Source: Branchiostoma floridae | Lineage: Eukaryota; Chordata; Leptocardii; Amphioxiformes; Branchiostomatidae | Reading direction: 5' to 3' | Length of the DNA stretch: 64,000 nt | Assembly (NCBI RefSeq): GCF_000003815.2 | Contig: NC_049981.1 | Location: 1,268,600 to 1,332,599, forward strand | Shown: piece after piece, positions 1 to 15,100 of the stretch | How positions within the stretch are numbered: the first letter of the stretch is position 1 | Layout of the letters: the number at the start of each line of letters is the position of its first letter | Translations under genes and position numbers: made by a program | Notes under the pieces: model-generated | Databases searched by the model: none | What the model saw: only the letters and a program-made list of their open reading frames with translations | Told to the model about the DNA's origin: nothing

Positions 1-126
1 TAAATCTTACTATTATACTAGTAAGCAGGCGAGTATACTAGTATAGCCACATGGCTAATGCCTGTAGAATGGCAACGTTTTTTAGTCGCAGATAGTCAAT
101 TTCTGTGCTCTTTTTTTCTTTCACAG

Positions 127-168
127 TTGGAATACAGAAAGACAAGAACGACACAACTAACCAAGCAG
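127..168 (+). CDS. Linker mini-exon 1 (14 codons)
   Basis: A 42-bp exon lies between a TTTCACAG acceptor and a GTAATA donor, phase 1 at both ends. It is charged and hydrophilic. Its counterpart at 10439-10480 has identical length and flanks and also precedes an FTP domain, which supports it being real. By analogy with that copy, a WSC domain probably lies just upstream of the window. Confidence 0.55.
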
Positions 169-3100
169 GTAATATTTCTTAAAATTTGTCTTCATAGTAA
201 TAAATAATCACAGTGTATGCAATGGCTCCATGAGCATGATCTAGCTTATGAAATAACCAAATGGTCCTCTTCGAATCAACACATCCTGGTTTACCCACTC
301 ACTCACTCATTCACTCACTCACTCACTCACTCACTCACTCACCAACTTACTTACTCACTCCCACACCTAATAGTTGTAGGTAAAGTCTTTTAATTCATCA
401 AGATATGTCATATACTGTGTTATTACTGGTCGTATGTGCAGCGAAACAGAAGCATTGCTTTATTTCATCTTTTCCCTTTTCCGAAACCTGTCTTGCCTTT
501 CTTTCTCATTTTACTTTTTTTCTCGACTCTATATGCCTCATAAATTAGGTTGCTACCTGAACGAATCAAAACTGACCTGAAAATTAAAAGGATGTTATGA
601 AGTAGCTAAATTCAGAGCACTTTTTTTCTAACATCAACCAGAAATATTTAGCTCCCGTATGTTTTTTCATAAACAGTTAATCTATTTGAGGTTGTATTAG
701 TAAACCATATTAGACGCGTCGGTCGAGTTTCCCACCACTATGAACCACTATTACATCTACAACTCTCAATTCTGACGTGGGGTCGTGTAGCATAACGACA
801 GAGTGTTCGGTCCAGAAACAAGTGGTCCCGAGTTTGAAGTAATGAGGAATGTCGTAGAAAGTGTCTGTGACATGACAGGATTCAAAGAATGGCACCTGTC
901 TTCGGTTGAGGAGGTAAAAGGTGTTGGAAGGAGCGGACTTCCAGGACCGTTCCTGTCCCGAGAAACGATGGACAACAGGCCACTACCCCTACAGCCTCCA
1001 AAGGCTACGCGGCTATATTTACCTCCTCTCTGTCCTTTCTTATGTGGTCCGCTTATAATGAGTTACTAACTTGAGTGTTAAGTGCAAGTCTCTTCGTCCG
1101 TCCCAACAACAACTTACAACAACAACAAAATTATCAATTCTAAAAGGAGTGGCACCAGCGGACAGGATAAAGGAAAGAAACGTTGCACTCAACAAGAAGG
1201 CCTCGCAGAGCAGTTTGTTGCGATCGGAATACCCTGCGGAGCGAGCTGTGGACGGAAACACAGGAACCATTCTGTACCCCCGACAAGAATGCACACATAC
1301 GGACCTGGAGTACGAGCCGTGGTGGAAGGTGGATCTTCGAGACACGTACATCATCAGTCACGTGAGAGTCATCAACCGTGGAGACTGCTGTGGTGAGTAA
1401 AAGTTTAGGGGGGAAGAGAAAGTCTCTTGTTCAGCCGGACATAGCCAAGCCTTACTTCGCAGATTGTTTATGTAAATGTTGCTCAAGTTATCAAACATAC
1501 ATAAAAGAACAACTATTGGAAAATGAGACAACAAATGTTATTACATCAAAACACGTTGTGTGCGATATGCTATTGTTGAACAAAGTGTCGTCGGTAAATT
1601 CATTTATTACTGTTGAATTTTTTTAACATTCGTCAAAATCTTGTTTTCCTTTATTACAGACGTTAAGGCAACTTTTTTTTAATGTAAACTAAACGCGTGC
1701 TATCACTTAGAGTTATTCCTAATGTATGCCATTCTGTTTAAGTTAAAAGTTAAGAATTATCTGCGACATGCGGTTTAGAAAACAACCCATTTCACATTCG
1801 TGGCGGAAAATTGCACTACCGGTAACAACTACATATCCTTTCGTTGCTATCTGCAGGTGAACGCTTGCAAAATTTTAGCGTGCGAGTAGGACCCCATCAA
1901 GACATCTCAAGGAATACACAATGTGGTGAAACGTATACAAAGACCCCAGCAGATGGGGAGACAATAGACATCTATTGTGGCGAGCCCATTGTTGGACACT
2001 GGGTGTCCGTCCAACTGGTTGGTCGTGAAGACTACCTAAGCCTGTGCGAAGTGGAAGTGTTCGAAGTTTCCAGTCCTGAATTTGAGAAGTATCGTTACGA
2101 CGTGCACATTGGGAGAAATGTTGCTGTCGGAACACTTCTTGTAGACTTAAATGCCACAAACATCGATGAAGGCATGCGCATTGGCGATGGACTGGCGTAC
2201 TCGTTTGGGAACAACACTTCGGATTCTGCCCTTGAACTTTTCTCCATCGATTCGGTGACAGGAAAGTTGGCAGTCAAATCATCGTGGATAGGGTGGNNNN
2301 NNNNNNNNNNNNNNNNNNNNNNNNNNNNNNNNNNNNNNNNNNNNNNNNNNNNNNNNNNNNNNNNNNNNNNNNNNNNNNNNNNNNNNNNNNNNNNNNGTCT
2401 CATGGATTGCGTTCACACTTAGACGCTACTCGTACACATTACCAATGCACCCACGGATAACCATTAACTTTCTTTCGTCAGTCGAAGGACCTGTTTTTCT
2501 TCCAGAAAACTCTCCCGGCAATACCATTATAGCACATTTAGCCGTCTCAACATCGGAAAGTAGGCAACATGGACGGATAATTGTGGCGTTGCAAGATACA
2601 GGTGGACATTTCGGATTAAATCTAATTTCTGAAGGCCAGTATACAATCGTTACATTGTCTCCTCTTGACAGAGAAGAGACTCCTTCTTATCTGATCACTG
2701 TTGTTGCTGAGGATGCTTTTGAACAGCGTATTTCATCCACTGAATCATTTACAGTCATTATAACTGACATCAATGACAACGCACCAGACTTCGGAACTGA
2801 TAAGTTTGTGTTTTCACTGATCGAAAACAGTCCGATTGGGACTATCGTAGGGACTGTGACAGCATCTGATTTAGATGAAGGTACAAATGCTGACATTAGT
2901 TATTTTGTGGACAACAATGGACTTATTGATGTAGACCCGGACAACGGGAACATCGTAGCCTTAGAGGTCATGGACAAAGAAGCAGTGTCTAGAATGGAAT
3001 TCATGGTAGGAGCACGCGACAAGGGTATCCCCTCGTTGCAAGCACGTGTACCGGTGTTGATAACCATAACTGACCAAAACGACAACCCTCCCCGATTCTC

Positions 3101-6100
3101 AGAAAATGAGTACGTCTTCAGGATCGCCGGGTTCGTTCCTATAGGTACGACTGTAGGAAGCGTTATGGCGTTTGATCCTGATGAGGGAACAAATGCCGAA
3201 GTGTCCTATAGGATTGGAAACGGAAACGTCGAAGACAAATTTGCAATCAACTCGGAAAACGGCACACTCTACACTGTCAAGGAATTGCCGACCAATGATA
3301 CAAAGGAGTATGAAGTCACTGTGACGGCAAGTGATGGTTTGTTCGAGGACAGCTGCATTGTCAAGGTGCTCGTCCAGGGAAAGCAACATTTTACAGAGGC
3401 AGAAACCATTGCAAGAATCCGACTTTCTGGTGAGGCAGGTGAGAGCGTAATAAAACTTTTGGATAATTAAATGACAAGCCATTGTCAAGAGTAAGAATTG
3501 ACATACTTCAGTGCAAATTATGAGAAGACCAATCTAATCTACCATTTGAGTATCTGTCATACCTACTTCATCGATACCTATACTGCGTTCAGCACTGTTG
3601 ATATTGTTTTTATCCATTCTTCCTCTTCTTTTCATTATTCTTTCTTTAATTCCTTCCTTTTATGCAAACGTTCAACACAGAAGATTTTATCTTTATGGTT
3701 GTTATGATACTGTCGCAAAACTTGTCATATAAGACAACAAAACAGAGTTACACGAGCCCATATAAACCACATAAAAACCTTAAATCTGACGTGTTTTGAA
3801 GGATACAATTGTTTATGCAATCGAAGTCCATAATTCTAATGATATTCTCTACCTGAATTAGAAAAGGTATGAATGTCTTATCTTAGCATGAAAGACTATA
3901 TTGCAATATTGTCATTAATCATACAAATAACATCCTGAGTTTCTTGAATAATGTTGTGTGACGTTCAGCTTTAGCAGACTTGTAAAGCTCGGAACCTTAG
4001 TCTATATACAAATACAAATAAAAAGTATGGTCATAAAATATGTAGACCCAATATTTCAACCCAGGTACACCGTTGAATCTGCATTATATCCTAAATGTTA
4101 GAACCCTTTTCTTTTAGAAATAAGTAATGCAATAACAATAATGTTCAAATACAACATATTCTGTTTTCGTTCTATCGACTTTGCAGAACAGAAAACGTGC
4201 GCCTCAAATGAGTTCGCCTGCATTTCCGGTGGCGGCTGTATTCCCGCCAGGTGGCGCTGTGACGGTGACCCAGACTGCAGTGACGAATCTGATGAAGTAG
4301 ACTGTGGTTAGAAGAAGTTATTTGTTTTAATGTAGAGGCATGTTTATACTGAAATGTTGAAATCTATTCTCTAGAATCTTCTTTGTGTATATAGGTAGAT
4401 ATCTGTCTGAGATAGTAAGGAATGTCAATAGATTACTATTACGCAAATGAAGACCAACATGATTGATTAGAAAAGGCTAAAATTTTGCTGGGTGGGGATT
4501 CCAGCTAAATAAAGTTTAAGTTTGAATGATGAATTGTGTAACTACTTCGGACACATTTCTTAGCACCAATATTGCTTTGTATTTCCTGGCAGGAAACTTT
4601 ACTTGTGAATCAGACCAGTTCAAATGCGGTACCCATCAACAATGTATCGACGTGAGATGGCGCTGTGACGGGGATGATGACTGTGCCGATCGATCCGATG
4701 AAAAGAATTGCGGTGTGCCATTTTCTAAAAAATATCAGTTGCGACATGCTCAGTCATGTTTCAAGCAACGAACAGCAAAGAGTCAAGTTCTCTGACACGT
4801 AATTTTGCTCCTGTCATACTGTAAATAGAGCATAACTGTGAAACATATTACAATTGATTGGAAATGTTAATTTGGGCTCTACATGGGGGATACCTGAAAA
4901 GGAATTACCTTGTTTTTGCATATTTTTTTTATTATTTTGCTCATTTAGATAGATTTGATGAAGATATTCTGGTGAAGATACGAGTATAAGGTTTGCATAT
5001 ATGACGTGTGAAGACTATGTAGACAATAGTATTTCGAGGGTAAATACAGAACAACAAAATGCTATCAATAACAATAAGGTCATATGTAGGTGATCTGGTT
5101 TCGCATTTGGATTAGGTACAAATAAATTGACCTTCGTAGGAAAATCGATACCAGCACATGGAAAATAACGTTCTGTGTACGTACCAGTAAGGGTTTTATT
5201 TGCTGATTGTACTGCAGGTGAAGTTACCTGCGGACAGGATCAGTTCCAGTGTAGTAGTGATGGGAAGTGCATCAACGCTGACTGGCGCTGTGACGAGGAT
5301 ACTGATTGCAACGATGGTTCAGACGAGCAAGGATGCGGTACGTACTTAAATTATACAGTTTGTATATAAAGCAAGATTTTGCTGTAGGAAATACCAGTCA
5401 AATTTTTAAGACCCCGTTTTGTTTTGAGTTTTAGTGGCCGTATGTAAGAGAATTTTCACGTAAAAATAATTTTGATACATAAAGTGGAATCTACGTCTGA
5501 AATTATACCATCACCAGGTCACCAAGTATAGACACAAAAATTACTAATATTTTTGGAAAGAGAATACCCTAAAGTGTAAGCATTTTTGATAGCGAATGGT
5601 TGAAAATTATCCGACCCGGGTGAGAGGCCTAGTAAAATGGTGAACCTAGGTCAATGGGGCGACTGACTTCCAATCAGATGAATGTACGAAATCACATCAC
5701 TTCTTCCGTAACGACTTTTTAACGATGTCAGCATTACATGCCATTTGGCAGCATTGGGGGACAAGAGACCCCTATCTTTTGAAATTTGAAGGTGCAGGTC
5801 GAAAACATTGCTGGCACAATTGGCGATTATGTCAAATGTATCCTTATATATTATGTAATATGATATATCATGCACTGTGTGCCAGTAAGGGAGATGTGTG
5901 TTTTATTTGCTGATTGTTTTGCAGGTGAAGTTACGTGCAGACAGGATCAGTTCCAATGCAGTAGTGATGGAAAGTGCATCAACGCTGACTGGCGATGTGA
6001 CGGGGATCAGGATTGCAACGATGGTTCAGACGAGCAAGAATGCGGTACGTACTTTGCAGTTTCTAACACACGAAATACTGGTCAAATTTTAAGACCTATG

Positions 6101-9100
6101 GTAGCTTTGTACCCTCAAGTCTAGTGGCCGTATGTTCTAAGAAATACTGAAACATGAGATGCATATACGGAATCAATTTTTACACGTCACATTAAGTAAA
6201 CTTAAGGCTTTTTACCCATGTCAGTATTACATGCCATTTTACGTGACAAGAGACCCCTATATTTTGAAATTTGATGTTGTCAATTGAAAACATTGCTGGA
6301 ACAATTGGCAATTATGTTAGATGTATCCTTATATATTATGTAACATGATATATCATGACTTGAAAGTTTATCTGTGTTGGTAGAAGTCATTCTCGAAATA
6401 GTTGAACTGTAATTTCCAACACCAAAATTGGACTCACCTAAATTTTCGACTGCACAGCATCAGTCTTTGCCAAGGAATGAACAATTTGGGTGAGTCCAAT
6501 TTTGGTGTTGGAAATTACAGTTCAACTATTTAAAGAATGATATATCATGGTTTCATATTGAGTATTGTTGATACACTTTGTAGGGAGCTGCTGTGGTGAA
6601 ATCCTTCGGGAGGCGACGACATGGGTTGACCAATCAAGCGGCTACGGTGTTCCTGACGGCTGGACCCTGTGTTACCTTGACGGGAGAGACACCGCTCACT
6701 TCGACACCCCGTGTCAGAACCTGCTACAGGGGATCCCTGGTTACCGAAATGCCCAACAACTCCTCGAAGCAGGAGGGAATTTCGGGTGCTGGCAGGGCAA
6801 CACTGGTGCATCCCCCGGACCGGCATTTGCAACAAATGATGTGATCAAGTTCAGCTGCCGGAATTACTCCCAACACTCGATAAAGCTGTCAGGTTGGCCT
6901 TGGAGTGCAAGTACAAACACAACACTTGGAGTTTGTATCAGGGGTATTACCTGTGGTAAGTACTTTGAAACTAGGAAGATCTCATTTGCAAGCAACATCA
7001 AGCACATTTCACTGATTCGGGATTGAATTTTTTAAAAAAAGAACAACGAAAATTGAATCTTCATGCCACCCCAGTGTGATAAACCCGTTGAAGAGACGTC
7101 AACACAAAAGGACTACAATATAATCGCCCAGTCTAAAATCAAAGTACCAAAAAATTCCGACGTGTGTGAATGGACTGTTCTGCTTACATCCACAAGTCGA
7201 TTTTATAATAATTTAGTCGAAAGTGAAGAAATTAGATTTTGACGACTTCATACTATCGAGACTGATGTATTATTTGGTCCTAATTTTAATAAATTATATC
7301 AGTTCAATATCTCCTCCACCCAATTAAAAGAAATAAGCAATCCTATCTTAAGAAAGCTGTTCATACTAACATTTATGCAAACATAATCCTCATTTGAATA
7401 ATTCATATTCAATGATGTTCACTTTTATGTAACTTCTAATTGTCACTATTGGTAAGTGATTCATTCGTTGCTGGTTTCGATATATATATATATATATATA
7501 TATACTAAGCTAAATTGTTTTTTTGTTTTTTTAAATTTCAAGAGCGTAGAGAAAACCCCGCCTGCAATGGGCGTGAGTTCCAGTGCAGTTCAGGAGCCTG
7601 CATACAGATGTCATGGCGCTGTGACGGTGATCAGGACTGCCCTGACGGGTCTGATGAACTGAACTGTGATGATGAAGGTATGTTATATGTCTTAGTATTT
7701 ATGTCGCTTCATGGCCGCAAAAAGGTTTAATATGGGTGTTCAGGACAGGGTGATAACCTGGATTATCTCATGTGATCTTTTGTTATATTCAGGGTCAGGA
7801 ATATATATCAGTCGGTACCATGCGCCGCTTTTGTGAAGGGACAGAGACGTGAAAAATACCCCGCTCAATATGTCAAAAGTTTGCAATATACAGTCAAACC
7901 TGCCCAAGTCGACCACCCGGGGGGACCGGAAAAAAACGGTCGATTTGGACAGGTGGTCGCTGAGAAGAGTATCAACTCAAAACATGCCCGATGCAAAGTA
8001 TAAATGGTTTCCGTTGTGTTTAATGGCAAATAGCAAGCACACTGCACGCACGCAAAGAAGCGAGGTCTTTAATGTCAAATACAACACGCACACTGTAAAT
8101 TGTAAATTTAACCCCAAGCTTTTATCGAGTTTTTATACGATACAGTGTTTTAAAGCTCAAGTATTTGTTGCTGTCAGTTAACTACCATACAAGCCTTTAT
8201 GCGTCGCTATGTTCTTGATCTGAAATAACTACGGTGCACCTTTCGAATTCGATGCTCGGTACGTCCCGATAGCGTACTTACCCACGGGTGAATGTACAGT
8301 ACAGTTGGACAAAAGCACTCACACGTACAGATCTTTCTTAAAAAGGTATGAGCTACACAGATCTTTCTTAAAAAAGTATGAGGCTATATACGTTTCAGCA
8401 TTCGTTCACTTTATTATGATATAGATTTTTTTTAAACTTCTATTACAACTAAATTCGGATTTTCTTACAACGATTTCGGCACAAAATCGCGCTAGTTATC
8501 ATCAAAAATCGATGAAAACCTTAATTTTGAAAATGATGCGGTCGTTATGGGTCCCAATTTGGGCCGGTCGCGGTCGCGTTGGCCAGGTGGTCGTTGAGAA
8601 AAGGTCGCTTATTGCTTAAGTCAATGGGAAAAAAATCGGGACCGAGAAAAAGCGCGGTCGAAATGGCCAGGTGGTCGCTGAGAAGAGGTGGTCGCTCGGG
8701 CAGGTTTGACTGTAGATAACGTGATGTTGTGTAAGAGGTGGGTTAATTTTAAGATTCGTATTTCACAGCGAGAGAAAGTTCCTTATATTTCAAGTCGCAG
8801 GATGAAGATCCTTCTTTACTAAATATAGATTAAGGTTTAAGTTTTTCTAGTGTTGTTAAAATCGAATGGTGCTTTGGATGTCAACTGTTTTTCAAGCAAC
8901 TAAGGCGATGTTTATTTCATTATATCGGTAACTCCGATGCACGCATCAAGTTTCATCCTTTCCCAAGAGGTTTTTGACCACACTGTGAATCACATAAAAC
9001 AGCTGCAACGAGAGCGCCCGGTCCCCAACGGCACTACCTTATGGGGCCCTGCTGTCCCAGGCCCTACCTACGGGTATTATGATTATCGCCACAAACAAGC

Positions 9101-12100
9101 TGTCAACCAATCAGAGAACAGGCCTTCCTTGGGCTTGTTGTTGTCGCAAGCTGTCTCGCAAAGGCCGCTGGGAAGCTATCAGCCAATCATGTTACGTATT
9201 ACCATGACTTTGTTTGCTCACCATGCCTACGCCCAATCCCCAACGGCTGACTGCCCATATAAGGGCAAGCTCATTAATATTCATAAGCAAGGCACCCCTA
9301 ATAACCGAATACTGTGGCTGATTTGTCAGGGTTGATATCATAGGCTTTGCCGTGATTGTCAACCCTGAGTGTGAGGGTGCAACGAGAGAAATAAATGTTG
9401 TAGACTCCAAAAATACTACAAAGTGTTTAGCAAAGTCAATCGGGATGTCAAGGAAAATGTAAAAGATGTAAAAACGATGCATTGCAAAATAAACCATGCT
9501 TCTTTTTTCAGCTTTTTGCACTATGAAACTAATATGGCCTAAACGATGTCCTATGCAAATTGATTTTACATATGATTCAAACGTAGGTGCAGTTTCTCCG
9601 ACCCCAAAGACGGATAGAGAATACATGGGTTGCTACAAGGACACTAAGAAACGTCGATTGCCGAAAGGACCAAAGATTTCACAAGAAATGACCCCCGACT
9701 TCTGCATAGAACACTGTATTGATGAAGGATATGCCTACGCAGGTATATAGTCATTCGTTACTCGTGTTTGAACCTTAAACCCTGTCCCCGTTTAAGGCTC
9801 AGTGTACTCTTTTTTACGTGTTTTTACATCAGTCTGACTTATTAAGAAATTCCTAGATATTTGAATGAGTTCGTTTTTCTCATTAAGTAATCTTCTATAC
9901 GTATACTGTGTTCCATTGCATTGTATTTTCTATAAAGATCGTCATCCATGATTGATTGCATGTATTTAAGCATTTTATTACAGAGTAAAGGAATGAAAAA
10001 AAGAAAGTGGTATAGCAGGCTTAGAAATTGAATACAACAAAATAGATTGATAAAGGATTTAACATATAACATATAACATTGCTTACTTTATTAACGGCTT
10101 TATTGTTTTGCTTGACACGGTAATTTTGACGTGAAGGCACGCAGTATTACGAGGAGTGCTGGTGTGGCAATGAACGCCACTTCTCCAGGATCGGGCGACA
10201 GCGGAACGACGAGCAGTGCAACACTCCGTGTCGGGGAAACGAAGAGGAAAACTGCGGTGGGCCTTGGAGATTATCAGTGTATAAAGGTAAAGATTTCATA
10301 TACTCCATTGTCAGATATGTTGTTCTGCGCTGGGCGATAATTATCAGTCAGTACATGGTATCGGTTACACTTCAATAACTCTGTTATTACCAACCACGAT
10401 TTTAAGGATATCTTTATATGTTTCTGTTCTCATTACAGTTGGGAAGAAGATAAAGACGAATGAAGAAAGTAGCAACGAAGGTAATTTGCATAATATATTA
10501 TGCAAACGTGGTTGAACTATCAGTGTTAGATAACATTTGGATACATGTATGTATGACTTTTCTTGCCATGTCAAGTTGCAAATGTTTGTTGCATGGTCAT
10601 GTCTCTGCAATCGATAAAAGCATGAACGATAAGTACCTTTGTGAAAAGGAGTTTTTACAGTCAATTGCCGTCAGTGTGTTTGTCCCCAATCTTTTCTGTT
10701 TCCACATTTGAATACTAACGGGAGGGGGGCATTAGTCGTTGTTTAATGTGGGAAAAAGGTACAAGAAAGGTGACAGAACGTAGAATTTACAGATTTTCAT
10801 TGGCGCATGTGTTTATCCACAAGTAATTAAGAAAGCTAGAATATTATTAAAATCAAGGACAGAACTTTTACAAGTAAAACTCGGGAAAGTATGGAATTCT
10901 GCAGTTATTTTCGTAGATGTAACAAATGTTGTATTTAATGCAGCGCTAAATGTTGCACTCAACAAAAACGCCTCGCAGAGCAGTTTGTTGAGATCGGAAT
11001 ACCCTGCGGAGCGAGCTGTGGACGGAAACACAGGAACCATTCTGTACCCCCGACAGGAATGCACACATACGGCCCTGGAGTACGAGCCGTGGTGGAAGGT
11101 TGATCTTGGAGACACATACGTCATCAGTCACGTGAGAGTGATCAACCGTGGAGACTGCTGTGGTAAGAAGCAGTACAGTAGTTTAATACTGTCAGAAATA
11201 TCATTTGTCCCTCAAGATGACACAATGTAGGATTTTATGAGATATATGCCGTCGAACAAAAGGCAAGAATTTAGGACGTTAAATGGAGGTCCCATTTTGG
11301 GGAGAACCACACCCCATGCACGTTAAAGAACCCACCAAGCTTACAGAAAAGAGTAGGGGTCCTTTCCGATGTGATTGGATCAAACCTAACCTAACCTGGC
11401 TGGTCTCCGAGTTGACATCTTGAAAAGGTGATAGTCGCCTGTTATGTCAATCCTTCTACAAACGGAGTGACAAACGTGGTAAATCTCAATAAAAACACGC
11501 CTACAATGTGGATTTGTGTTATCGTGCAAACTGTTCAAACTTTAAATTTACAGAAAAGCAACACTGTCGGGCTGTGGTAGCCTTTTGATAAAATGAGCAC
11601 TGCTGTTGAAATGTATAATTTGAGAAATTTGTGTTTTGCAGGAGAACGGCTGCGTAATTTCATGGTGCGAGTTGGCCCCTTTGAGGACTTCCGTGAAAAC
11701 ACTCCATGTGGTGACATTCACTCGGAAACTCCATCGGATGGTGAGACCATCACTGTGCGGTGCGCCGAGCCCATATCAGGGAGGTGGGTGTCTGTTCAAC
11801 TGATCGGTCGGGAGGACTACCTGTCCCTGTGTGAAGTACAGGTGTATACAGCGACAGGTAAGATGATTTCACTTTTACGCACGTGGTAGAGCTAAACGTC
11901 TAAGAGTATCATGAATGTAAACTTTCTAACACAACTTTTTTATTTGCTGCAAATAAAAAAAGCAATTAAAGCTATTCAATACGTTCAATAATGAGCTGTT
12001 GAAAAATCATGCCATAAATTATAGAAACTGTTAATGATTGATCAAAACTTAATTATACTATTATGTAAATTTATATACAACAAAAGTACGTTTGTATTGC

Positions 12101-15100
12101 AAATAACAATAAAAACCTTTGAATACGTTTGGTAATGAAATGATAAAAATACAAAATCATACCATTATAGATACTGTAAATGATCTATCGACAACCTAAT
12201 ATACTATTATGAAAATTTATATGCAACAGTTTCTATGTACGCATAATAATAATTTGATTGTTACTTTATCCGTGGCAAAATTCATTTTGTATTGTTTTTG
12301 TGTTCAGCAGTACGGCGAGTCTTACGCATCATTCACAGGCTCGACTGATGACAGACAGTTCTGGCTTTGCATGCTGAACAAACAAACCAATAGNNNNNNN
12401 NNNNNNNNNNNNNNNNNNNNNNNNNNNNNNNNNNNNNNNNNNNNNNNNNNNNNNNNNNNNNNNNNNNNNNNNNNNNNNNNNNNNNNNNNNNNNNNNNNNN
12501 NNNNNNNNNNNNNNNNNNNNNNNNNNNNNNNTGACGACAAACCAAAATGGCGGGATGACTGGCGCTGTCGGCCGGGGTTCTCTGCAGAGGGCGCTAATAC
12601 GGCAGAGTGTGACCCTACGTCATGTTTCCCATGCTGCTCTGCCGGTGGCTGGTGTGGAATCACTGAAGACCACTGTGAATGTCCAGGATGTACTAACTAC
12701 CAGGAGATATACGGTACAAACATTTCATCATAATATTTCAAATACATTTACCTTTCAATTTCATAAATCATAAATCATTTCTAAACAACTAAGTTACATA
12801 CAGGATCATATTTCAGAGGAGACATCGCGGAAACGAGTTAGTTGTAATGGCTGTTGACCAGTGTTTTTTTTAATATTCTTCAAAACAAATTGATAGACGT
12901 AGACTTACAACTTTAACTAATTATTCTGACAAGAACCTAACCGATTGCGACGAAAGGAATTGTAGCAAGACAAAACACACACACACACCAGTATTGGTGT
13001 ATCATGTATACCCAATCATTTCAAGCTATTTTACTAGCAGTACTATTTGATAATCTAAAGATATTGCTAACTTCACCGATACGCCGTATGATCTACGATG
13101 TCTCAAGACGTCTCTCTTTAAAGGGGTCCCAGCAGTTGTAAAGGAAGAAACTGTAGCAGCACCAGAGAGGAGATGGAGGGACGATTTCCGATGCGGATCT
13201 AACTTTCCTGCACCTGGAGCGGACCCAGGCGAATGTGACCCCCATTCTTGCTTCCCATGCTGCTCAGCGTCAGGTTACTGTGGCCACATTTTGTCAGAGC
13301 ACTGCGACTGTCCCGGATGTGTGGACTACAGATTTCACAATCGTTGGTATCTTTCTCAATGATGTAACGAATGAAGTTCTTTATTATATCTACATTATTT
13401 TTGAAATGTGAAATATTTCCTGCTATAGGTATGGTATCCATTATAAACATGTTAGCTTAAGCGGGTGTCTCACAGGGCCGTGTCTGTTGGTGACTATTGC
13501 CGAAACTTTGCGATTTTTTTTGCTATATTCCCTGACGGTCTCAAACGGATTTAAAATGTGACCACTACAAAAAAGATCTTGAAAAAAAATGATGTTGAAT
13601 CCTCAGTTTTAGCCCCAAGTTAGCTACAAGATAATTTCGTAGAAAATATTAGTGTTGCCACTTGATTAACAACCATTTAGATACCAAGTATCTTTAAGAA
13701 AATATCATTGTTGCTACTTGATTAACGACCAGTTTAGATACAAAGCGTCACTTGATTAAAAATCCATTAAAAGTTTTGGCATGAAGATTCATTAAAATGT
13801 TTGCAGTGGTCACGCCTGTTTGCAACTGGGTCTTGTCTAGATCGCGCGGAATCGCGACGTTTTGCCTATTGTGGATTGTTTTAAAAGATCTGCTGATTGC
13901 TACTGTTGGCGAATATCTTTCGTAACAGTCCCCAGTAGGTGAGATCGAGTAAGATGCCATCTTAAGAGGTCTGATACAATTTTTGTCGTCAGAGAACGGC
14001 AGTAGATGGCGTGATGACCTCCGCTGTGGTCCAGACTTCCCAGCCCCAGGAGCCGCCTCAGGAGAATGTGACCCCGTGTCCTTCACTCCCTGCTGCTCCA
14101 TCAGTAGCTTCTGTGGAAGCACAGAGGAACACTGCAAGTGTGAAGGTTGTGTGGACTTCAGAACGGGCAGTAGAGAAAGCAAGATTACTCATACCACAAC
14201 CACAGGTACATTCCTGGGGACGTTTCCCACTGGTGAATCAAGCAAAATGTATTCTTACCTGGTCTAAGAAGGTTGTATTCTCTGTACCGTTAACTTGCGT
14301 TATTATGTATGTGATGTGTGTTTAAGCACCATACCTCAAGTATCTATAGATGAATAGCCAGTCTTTAAACTTGAAAAAAGTAGAGGAAATGGTAAAAATA
14401 AATTAACCTTTGGTTGTTTGCCTTGGCACTCACTGTCACAATATGTCCGGTTTTGATATCTCGTGTCTGCTAAAGCTATGGTTATGTTTTCACGAGGAAG
14501 ACAAGTCGTGTGCTCGGAAATATCGTAGGTTCGAATTTTCTTATTTGGTGACTTCATTTGCATATTTTTTCTATATCTAAAACGCATCACAAGTCTTTTC
14601 TTTCCAAAGATGGCGACCCATTTGAATGTCTTTCAACCAGCGATGGTACCACATACCGCGGTAAAGTACGGACAACCAAATCAGGACATACCTGCCAACG
14701 CTGGGATAGTTCTTCTCCACACAGGCACCAGCACCTACAGAAGTACCCGTACCACGGGTTGGATGAGAACTTCTGTAGAAACCCAACCGGGCGTCCACTT
14801 GCTGAGGGACCGTGGTGCTACACAACAGATCCAGACGTGGAATGGGAGTACTGTGACATTCCTGAATGCGGTAAGTATTACTGTACCTTACATTTATACA
14901 TTAAAAATGGCAATAAAAAAGATGGATAAAAGCGAACGTGTAAAGTACATAGCAAAGAACACTGGCGCAATGATGTTTGATATGACAGTCAGATAGATAT
15001 ACTTCTAGTTGTGTTGATAAGGATTATGATAAATTATCATTGCTTAGTTTTTTGTATAGTTTAGATGTAATATATATTGCATTGAAGGCCGTACCTACGA

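Noticed and set aside
803-1069. 88-codon plus-strand frame upstream of FTP 1
   Set aside because: No domain, no matching splice borders, and overlapped by similar-length frames on the other strand.
9327-9368. Hairpin as a tRNA or ncRNA
   Set aside because: No A/B box or cloverleaf; simple inverted repeat only.
12307-12393. Possible exon just before the gap at 12394
   Set aside because: An acceptor-like TTCAG is present but the phase 1 frame hits TGA and no family resemblance was found.
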